DNA from: a bacterium
GTDB lineage: Bacteria; Patescibacteriota; Microgenomatia; Levybacterales; UBA12049
NCBI GenBank assembly: GCA_021791545.1
Contig: JAJYWL010000011.1
Coordinates: 1 to 45,889 of the forward strand
Length of the DNA stretch: 45,889 nt
Direction: 5' to 3'
Part shown: positions 40,314-45,889 of the stretch, in pieces
How the letters are laid out: every line of letters begins with the position of its first letter
Position numbering within the stretch: position 1 is the first letter of the stretch
Program-made: the position numbers and the translations under genes
Notes under the pieces: generated by a model
The model's input: the letters and a program-made list of their open reading frames with translations, nothing else
The model's database searches: none
Told to the model about the DNA's origin: nothing

Positions 40314-40341
40314 GCCAAACTTGTGTGCTGCCCGCACATTT

Positions 40342-40914
40342 ATGAGAAGAAAACCTTTTCGGAATATTTTATTAATATTAGCGGTAATTACTTTACTCTT
40401 CAATTCCTTTCAAATTGTTATTCCTCAAGCATCAGCCGATAACGGTGAATCTGCCGTACTTTCTAAAATGGGATCTTTCAATCCAAAATTAACCTCCGAT
40501 GTAAGCATGTATTATCCAATATATAAGGCCGTTGCAGATAAGTATGGAATAGATTGGTACCTTCTTTGGATCGTTCATGAGGCTGAGAGTGGAGCTTCGG
40601 ATTCTGTAAGAGCGTTTAACGGAGGAAGTGCTCCCTATTACGGAGCAATGCAAAGGAATGTTTACATCTGGTCTCAAAGTTATGTTAATACTGCAGCATC
40701 CGGTTTAGATTCTTTGGCTTCCCTTCCTCAAAGACATCCCGACGATTGGAGAGAAATAGCTGCTGCAGGACTTATGATAAGTACAAACATAAAGGATCAT
40801 TCATACTTAGGGCCTAATGGCTCCGTGCTCACTGCTCTTCTTCGGTATTCTGCAGCAGGACCTGCTTATCTTAGGTTCTATAAGTGGGAACAATACAAGC
40901 AAATCTTCGGTTGA
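40342..40914 (+). CDS. Secreted lysozyme-like (transglycosylase-fold) protein, copy 1
   Basis: 190 residues from MRRKPFRNILLILAV. A signal peptide (to about 32, ending PQASA) leads to a domain with YYPIYKAVADKYGIDWYLLW followed by HEAESGASDS, in which the Glu-Ser pair resembles the catalytic Glu of SLT/lysozyme-like domains, then AFNGG, YYGAMQRNV and WSQSYVN. It would act on peptidoglycan. A TTG at 40321, seven bases after the -10, is an alternative start. The next gene is a clear paralogue. Confidence 0.65.
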   Translation: MRRKPFRNILLILAVITLLFNSFQIVIPQASADNGESAVLSKMGSFNPKLTSDVSMYYPIYKAVADKYGIDWYLLWIVHEAESGASDSVRAFNGGSAPYYGAMQRNVYIWSQSYVNTAASGLDSLASLPQRHPDDWREIAAAGLMISTNIKDHSYLGPNGSVLTALLRYSAAGPAYLRFYKWEQYKQIFG

Positions 40915-40916
40915 GC

Positions 40917-40946
40917 TTGACTTTGCTACTCCATTTATCCTATAAT
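40917..40946 (+). promoter_or_regulatory. Promoter of the second lysozyme-like gene
   Basis: TTGACT (40917-40922), 18-base spacer, TATAAT (40941-40946); ATG at 40979, leader about 26 bases without a clear Shine-Dalgarno sequence. So the two paralogues are transcribed separately. Confidence 0.55.
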
Positions 40947-40978
40947 TTTTAACATCCTCTCTCCGGGATCTCACAAAT

Positions 40979-41755
40979 ATGAAAGAAAAACGAGATTTTA
41001 TTCTTATTGGTTCAGAGCTTGCATTTGCGGGTGCTCTTTTATTTACGGCTTCTCAAGTTGCCGGCAAATCTCCTACAAAAGAGCCGATAATTCCTGAAGA
41101 TGCATTCAAGCCTATGATCATGCCTTTGGAAACTGCACCTCCTACGCCGACTTTGGTTTTCGAATCCCCGATTATCTCTTCGGATTCTTCAGACACTTCA
41201 AATAAAAGACCAAGACAAGAAACCCAAGCTCTTTCTCCTACTGATTTAAAGCTGGAGACATATAGAAGTCAGCTTGATGACTTACTAATGCAGATGGAAA
41301 AAAGACCGGATGTTTTTGGGCCAAGACTGATTAAAGATATAACGATGTATTATCCGATGTATAAAGCAGTAGCCGATAAATATAATATTGACTGGAAGCT
41401 TTTATGGATAACTCATGAATATGAATCAGGTGCATCTAATAGCAAGAAAGCTTTCAACGGATCTACTTACCCTTACTTTGGAGGTATGCAAAGAAACGTA
41501 AATACTTGGTCTCAGTCATATGTTAACGGAGCTTTCAATGGTTTGGAATTTCTTAACGAATTACCCATGAGAAATAAGACAGATGCTATGGAAATAGCCG
41601 CAGCGGGAAAAACTCTTGCGGTAAATTATCATCATTATGAAGCAAGCGGAAATCAAAGAGCAATCTTTAATTCATTTAAACTCTACGTAGGTTCTTCTAG
41701 TATGGCTCAACTTCGCCTTGATAGATTGATGCTTTTTGCGGATGCTCTTTCCTAG
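40979..41755 (+). CDS. Secreted lysozyme-like protein, copy 2
   Basis: 258 residues. An N-terminal hydrophobic helix (about 10-28) serves as signal or anchor, followed by a Pro/Ser-rich spacer (about 35-85) and a helix. The C-terminal domain repeats that of the previous gene: MYYPMYKAVADKYNIDWKLL, HEYESGASNS, AFNGS, YFGGMQRNV, WSQSYVN. The Glu in HEYESG is the candidate catalytic acid. The longer spacer could let it reach through the wall. Its stop shares four bases (CTAG) with the convergent SIMPL gene. Confidence 0.65.
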   Translation: MKEKRDFILIGSELAFAGALLFTASQVAGKSPTKEPIIPEDAFKPMIMPLETAPPTPTLVFESPIISSDSSDTSNKRPRQETQALSPTDLKLETYRSQLDDLLMQMEKRPDVFGPRLIKDITMYYPMYKAVADKYNIDWKLLWITHEYESGASNSKKAFNGSTYPYFGGMQRNVNTWSQSYVNGAFNGLEFLNELPMRNKTDAMEIAAAGKTLAVNYHHYEASGNQRAIFNSFKLYVGSSSMAQLRLDRLMLFADALS

Positions 41756-42489
41756 AAAGTTTCGTAGGAGATAGTTACTGTAGTCGATACTGAATTTTCT
41801 CCGGGTTGTAATTGAGTAGGCGCTGAGTTATTAAGGGCTTTCATGTCAGCTGCTCCCATCCCTAGTGGCATTGGTCTTGGTGAGGAACTGTTTTCTGTAA
41901 CGTTAACTATCCTTCCTAAATTTATTCCCGCGGCTTTAGCAAGTGAGCCTGCTTTCTGCTTAGCTTCGGAAACTGCTTCTTCTCTTGCTTTGTTTTCAAG
42001 AGACTTCTGAAGCTCGTCGCTAAATGTAAAGTTAATTCCATTCACAAGATTTGCCCCGTTTGCAGTTGCTCCGTCTATTACGGAGTTTACTTTATCAATG
42101 GGTTTCACTTTAACTTCCAAAGTTGCAGTTACATTATATAGTTTTGTTTGGTAATCCTGATTTATTGAATATTGAGTTGTTTTTATATTTTTGTCTTCTA
42201 TTCCTTTAGATTTGATGTCTGAGATTATTTTATTGATAGAAGTATTTGTCTGGTTTTGTGCATCGAGTACGCTTCCCGATGATTTTGTCACTCCAAGATC
42301 TACGACTGCTTGGTCGGGGGCTGCGGTTTCCTCACCTGTTCCTGAAACACTAAATAGATCTGATTTGGTTGTCTGAACGCTATTGATAAAGAATGGAATT
42401 GGTCCTGCAAGTTTCGTATAAAGAAATAATCCGAGGAAAAGAATTACGATGAAAATAAATGGAGTCTTAATTGCTTCCCAATACTTCAT
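41752..42489 (-). CDS. SIMPL (DUF541) domain protein
   Basis: 245 residues. A membrane anchor at about 8-28 is followed by the SIMPL pattern VSGTGEETAAPDQAVVDLGV, the N-Q-x-x-x-x-I-I-x-x-I-K region (TSINKIISDIKSKGIEDKNI) and KTTQYSINQDY, with the C-terminal part AREEAVSEAKQKAGSLAKAAG. SIMPL proteins lie outside the membrane, form oligomers and are linked to oxidative and envelope stress; the exact activity is unknown. Confidence 0.87.
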   Translation of the reverse strand: MKYWEAIKTPFIFIVILFLGLFLYTKLAGPIPFFINSVQTTKSDLFSVSGTGEETAAPDQAVVDLGVTKSSGSVLDAQNQTNTSINKIISDIKSKGIEDKNIKTTQYSINQDYQTKLYNVTATLEVKVKPIDKVNSVIDGATANGANLVNGINFTFSDELQKSLENKAREEAVSEAKQKAGSLAKAAGINLGRIVNVTENSSSPRPMPLGMGAADMKALNNSAPTQLQPGENSVSTTVTISYETF

Positions 42490-42513
42490 AAAATATATAC
42501 TAGAGCCTTAAAA

Positions 42514-43332
42514 TTATTTTGTCAATTCCGAAGCCTCTACTAAATTCCGCATAAGCATTGTCACATTAACCGGTCCTACTCCTCCGGGTGTGGGAGTATA
42601 ATAGGAAGCAATATCTTTTATTTCATCTTCTTCGTAATCTCCCTTTAATTTACCCATTTCGTTTATATGCATTCCAATTCCAATAACGACAGTTCCTTGT
42701 TTAAGATATTCGGGATTAATTACTTTTTTTCCTACTGCTGAAATTACAATGTCAGAATTTTCCAAGATTTCTTTCTTTTGTTCTTCTGTTGTTTTGCTAT
42801 CAATTACGTTTGGTTCTATTCCAAGTTTTCCAAGATGCTCAATGGTTGGTTTTCCCGCGGTAATCCCCTTCCCTATTACGGTGATTTTTTTACCATCTAA
42901 TTGTTCAATTCCTACGCGTTTGAGAATTTCCATTACTGCTATTGCAACGGGAACTCCAAATCTTGAGGAAGGATTGAAACCGTCTATATCTTTTTCGGGA
43001 ACAACTGCTTCGGCAATTACTTCTTCGTTTATTTGTTTTGGCATCGGCCTTTGAACAATGATTCCGTTAATCTCACTATCTTTATTTGCATTTTCAATAA
43101 TTCTGAGAAGTTCTTCTTGAGTTGTGGTGTTTGGAAGTCTTTTAACAATAGCGACTGCTCCAATTTCTTCTGTTCTCAATAACTTTTGTTTTATATATGA
43201 TTCTGTCTGAGCGTCATCTATTAACATGACAATGAGAAAATGAGGGGTGATCCCTTTTTCTTTTAATTTATCTACTCTTTCCTTAAGTGAGGAAATAATT
43301 TCTGATGCTATTTGTTTGCCGTCAATTCTCAT
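42514..43332 (-). CDS. folD: Methylenetetrahydrofolate dehydrogenase/cyclohydrolase
   Basis: 272 residues. Catalytic Tyr46 and Lys50 are in SYIKQKLLRTEEIG; PEKDIDGFNPSS and the NADP-binding VIGKGITAGKPTIEHLGKLG follow, and the end has PTPGGVGPVNVTMLMRN. It interconverts methylene- and formyl-THF. Some family marks are changed (GKGITAGKP for the usual GRSxxVGxP). A minus-strand TATAAT (43344-43339) six bases before the ATG fixes the start. It is 44 bases downstream of gyrA. Confidence 0.94.
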   Translation of the reverse strand: MRIDGKQIASEIISSLKERVDKLKEKGITPHFLIVMLIDDAQTESYIKQKLLRTEEIGAVAIVKRLPNTTTQEELLRIIENANKDSEINGIIVQRPMPKQINEEVIAEAVVPEKDIDGFNPSSRFGVPVAIAVMEILKRVGIEQLDGKKITVIGKGITAGKPTIEHLGKLGIEPNVIDSKTTEEQKKEILENSDIVISAVGKKVINPEYLKQGTVVIGIGMHINEMGKLKGDYEEDEIKDIASYYTPTPGGVGPVNVTMLMRNLVEASELTK

Positions 43333-43338
43333 TCAAAG

Positions 43339-43344
43339 ATTATA
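43339..43344 (-). promoter_or_regulatory. -10 of folD, leaderless layout
   Basis: TATAAT on the minus strand, six bases, then the ATG at 43332. The box is between the gyrA stop and folD, so folD can be transcribed on its own. Confidence 0.5.
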
Positions 43345-43376
43345 TCTTAAAACCGAGGCTATTCTCAACCTGGATG

Positions 43377-45848
43377 TTATTCGCTTTTTTCTATACAGGC
43401 AGCGGAAGCTACGTGATCACTTGTGTCCGAGAATCTCATTAGGATTACTCCCTGTGTTGCTCTTGATAATCTTGGGACAGAATCTACGGGAATTTTTACA
43501 ACTTGTCCTTTTTTGGATGTCATTAATATGTCTTCGCTATTTGCCGGAATGATTTGAGAGGAAACTACTTTTCCTGTTTTTGCCGTAATTTCTGCGACTT
43601 TTACTCCTTGACCTCCTCTTCCCTGTGCCGGGAATTGATCAACCGATGTTTTCTTTCCAAGACCATTTTCCATTATCGTGAATACGTCAGACTTGTCTCC
43701 CTTTTTGACTACGTCCATTTGTATGACCTGGTCGTCAGAGCCAATCTTTATTCCTCTTACTCCCATTGTGTTTCTTCCCATAGGTCTTACACTCTTCTCC
43801 GAAAATCTTATAGATTTACCGTTTCTTGTTACCAAGAGAATGTCATCTTCTCCACTCGTGAATTTACTCCAGACTAATTCATCATTCTTATCTAGTTTAA
43901 TAGCAAGTATTCCTGTTCTTCTTATATTTTCAAATTCCGATAATTTGGATTTCTTTACTGTTCCGTTTCTTGTTGTAAGGAATACATATTTATTCTCAGG
44001 ATCTTTTGCTTTGTAGTTAATGAATGCCTCAACTTTTTCACCCGATTCAATGTTAAGAAGATTTACTATTGCCGTTCCTTTACTTGTTCTTGAACTCTCA
44101 TCAATTTCAAATGCTCTTAGTTGATAGACTTTACCTTTATTTGTAAAGAAGAGTAAATTGTCATGTGTCTGTGCAGATCTAATATCTGCAATTGTATCCT
44201 CTTCTTTTGTTGTCATTCCCTTGATTCCTTTTCCTCCCCTTTGCTGTGTCTTAAAGGAAAGCATGCTTTGTCTTTTTATGTATCCCGTGTATGTTAATGT
44301 TATTACCGTAGGTTCGTTTGGAATAAGATCTTCCTCCGAGAATTCATCAACTTTACTCTTATATACTTTTGTTCTTCTTGGATCAGAGTATTTTTCTTTT
44401 AATTTATCGAGTTCACCTTTTACAACTTCCAATATTTTTAAAGGATGTGCCAGTAAATCTTCAAGATATGCGATTGTTTCTTTTACCATCTGGTATTCAT
44501 CTTCTATTTTTTGTCTTTCTAATGCAGCAAGTCTTCTTAACTGCAAATCCAAAATTGCTGTTGCCTGGATTTCGGAAAGCTTGAATCTTTCCATCAAGTT
44601 CTTCTTTGCAGTTTCCTGATCTTTTGATTCCCTAATTGTCTTAATTACGGCATCAATATTTTCTACAGCAATCTTTAAACCTTCCAGGATATGAAGTCTT
44701 GCTTTTGCCTGTTTAAGTTCGAATTCGCTTCTTCTTTTAACTACCTGAAATCTATGTTTAACAAACTCTTCAAGGATTGTCTTAAGGTTAAGCGTCTGAG
44801 GAGTACCGTCTACCAGGGCAACTATATTTGCCGGGAAAGATGTCTGAAGCGCGGTGTACTTATATAGATTGTTAAGAACCTTTTTAGGAGATGCGTCTCT
44901 TTTAAGTTCTACTACTACTCTTATTCCGTGCCTATCTGATTCGTCTCTTAAGTCTGAAATTCCTTCAATCTTTTTTTCTTTTGCCAAGTCTGCAATTCTT
45001 GCAACAAGAAGTGCTTTATTTACCTGATAAGGAAGTTCGGTTATTATGATTGCGCTTTTTCCCTGTCCTATATCTTCGATTTCTGCTTTTCCTCTTATTA
45101 ATATTCTTCCTCTTCCCGATGTATATACATTCTTTATTTCTGTCCAGTCGTATATCTGTCCTCCTGTTGGGAAATCTGGGCCTTTTATATACTCCAAAAG
45201 TTCGTCTACTGTTGCTTCCGAGGACATGCTAAAGCTTTCAGGATCTACCTTCATTTTGCTTATAAGAAATTCCGTTGCTTCTATTACTTCTCCAAGATTG
45301 TGTGGAGGGATTTTTGTTGCCATTCCTACAGCAATACCTTCTGAACCCATTAGTAAAAGATTTGGAAGAAGGCTTGGAAGAAAGACAGGTTCTTTAAGAG
45401 TTGCATCAAAGTTATCTGTAAAATCGACGGTATCTTTTTCTATATCCAAAAGCATTTCTGAGGTAATCGCTGCCATTCTTGCTTCTGTATAACGCATAGC
45501 AGCGGGCGGATCTCCATCCATTGATCCGAAGTTTCCCTGTCCGTCAATGAGAGGATATCTCATTGAAAAGTCCTGGGCCATTCTTACTAAAGAGTCATAA
45601 ATTGCAACGTCTCCGTGAGGATGGTATTTTCCCATTACTTCTCCGACTGTTGTTGCACTTTTTGAATACTTTGCGCTGTGAGATAAACCTTTTTCATGCA
45701 TTGCAAAGAGGATTCTTCGGTGAACCGGTTTAAGACCGTCTCTAACATCGGGGAGTGCTCTTGATACTATTACAGACATTGCGTAGTCTAAATACGCACG
45801 CTTCATTTCCGAGGCTATTTCAGCTTTTTGTAGTTTTCCGATATCCAT
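43377..45848 (-). CDS. gyrA: DNA gyrase subunit A
   Basis: 823 residues. The cleavage Tyr120 is in [10 protein letters not shown]. The winged-helix segment [19 protein letters not shown] has Val81 where E. coli has Ser83, while the Asp87 equivalent (Asp85) is kept. The coiled-coil arm runs to about 500. The C-terminal beta-propeller carries the GyrA box as [11 protein letters not shown], which marks gyrase rather than topoisomerase IV. With GyrB it introduces negative supercoils. The start ATG is at 45848; 41 bases upstream remain in the window and contain a small hairpin (TTCCTTA/TGAGGAA) but no gene. Confidence 0.95.
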   Translation of the reverse strand: MDIGKLQKAEIASEMKRAYLDYAMSVIVSRALPDVRDGLKPVHRRILFAMHEKGLSHSAKYSKSATTVGEVMGKYHPHGDVAIYDSLVRMAQDFSMRYPLIDGQGNFGSMDGDPPAAMRYTEARMAAITSEMLLDIEKDTVDFTDNFDATLKEPVFLPSLLPNLLLMGSEGIAVGMATKIPPHNLGEVIEATEFLISKMKVDPESFSMSSEATVDELLEYIKGPDFPTGGQIYDWTEIKNVYTSGRGRILIRGKAEIEDIGQGKSAIIITELPYQVNKALLVARIADLAKEKKIEGISDLRDESDRHGIRVVVELKRDASPKKVLNNLYKYTALQTSFPANIVALVDGTPQTLNLKTILEEFVKHRFQVVKRRSEFELKQAKARLHILEGLKIAVENIDAVIKTIRESKDQETAKKNLMERFKLSEIQATAILDLQLRRLAALERQKIEDEYQMVKETIAYLEDLLAHPLKILEVVKGELDKLKEKYSDPRRTKVYKSKVDEFSEEDLIPNEPTVITLTYTGYIKRQSMLSFKTQQRGGKGIKGMTTKEEDTIADIRSAQTHDNLLFFTNKGKVYQLRAFEIDESSRTSKGTAIVNLLNIESGEKVEAFINYKAKDPENKYVFLTTRNGTVKKSKLSEFENIRRTGILAIKLDKNDELVWSKFTSGEDDILLVTRNGKSIRFSEKSVRPMGRNTMGVRGIKIGSDDQVIQMDVVKKGDKSDVFTIMENGLGKKTSVDQFPAQGRGGQGVKVAEITAKTGKVVSSQIIPANSEDILMTSKKGQVVKIPVDSVPRLSRATQGVILMRFSDTSDHVASAACIEKSE

Positions 45849-45889
45849 AATTTCCGATTGCCTTCCTCAATCTAAGGAAGATTTAGAGG

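Noticed and set aside
40285-40341. Earlier TTG/ATG starts (40285, 40312) for the first lysozyme-like gene
   Set aside because: They coincide with the -35 and -10 of the promoter and would put a non-signal sequence before a good signal peptide.

Overview
The window looks like a piece of chromosome from a small-genome, AT-rich bacterium of the Candidate Phyla Radiation (Patescibacteria), most likely the Microgenomates side. This is an inference from: very tight gene packing, many short lineage-restricted proteins, an ECF sigma factor paired with a DUF5667-type membrane protein, an rpsF-ssb-rpsR cluster with no rplI behind it, a short release factor 1, a single Xer recombinase, and many secreted proteins with Thr-Pro linkers. 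UGA is used as an ordinary stop. No phage, IS transposase, CRISPR array or rRNA is visible; there is one tRNA, tRNA-Leu(CAA).

Layout. 1-5.3 kb: the end of an MFS transporter, a small methyltransferase, a 52-aa coiled-coil protein, DUF167, a secreted DUF5666-like protein divergent from an ECF sigma/DUF5667 operon, DUF1697, ychF and an M15 peptidase. 5.3-11.5 kb: a DUF218-like protein, then a long collinear run rpsF-ssb-rpsR-(hybrid-motif protein)-S41 protease-HtrA-murB. 11.5-15.1 kb: a flavin reductase, a Kef-type antiporter, prfA and rpmE. 15.2-18.6 kb: seven consecutive genes of unknown function (two possibly related alpha/beta proteins, a membrane protein, an HTH protein, another alpha/beta protein, an EXLDI-type ribbon-helix-helix protein and a 51-aa membrane protein). 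18.6-25.2 kb: hisS, an AI-2E transporter, two exported beta proteins, a degenerate beta-lactamase-fold protein, dnaB, a Pro-rich protein and an anchored protein. 25.2-33.7 kb: tRNA-Leu, pepA, efp, an MFS transporter, an Lgt-like protein, RluA, small proteins around a LytR_C protein, a TPR protein, yebC and a membrane protein. 33.7-35.9 kb: an HExxH protein, a 779-base AT-rich gap full of short repeats, and murI broken by one frameshift in an A8 run. 35.9-45.9 kb: a pilin-like protein, greA, an SH3-like protein, a GH18 protein, Xer, two tandem lysozyme-like paralogues, a SIMPL protein, folD and gyrA.

The clearest window-wide signal is in gene starts. About twenty genes have a -10 box (often extended, TGnTAWAAT) placed 6-8 bases before the start codon, so transcription should begin at or next to the first codon (leaderless mRNAs). 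Strong AGGAGG-type Shine-Dalgarno sequences are found almost only at a few short orphan genes and one operon-internal gene. I used this rule to correct several starts (hisS, pepA and others). Other regulatory signals are a palindromic divergent element that reads as an ECF-type AAC-N16-CGTT promoter in both directions at the sigma-factor gene, and two perfect 10-bp palindromes one helical turn apart over the promoter of the ribbon-helix-helix gene.

As a whole the window carries cell-envelope building and remodelling (murB, murI, M15, GH18, lysozyme-like proteins, HtrA, S41 protease, LytR_C), replication and topology (dnaB, ssb, gyrA, Xer), translation (S6, S18, L31, RF1, EF-P, HisRS, RluA) and a lineage-specific accessory block at 15.2-18.6 kb.
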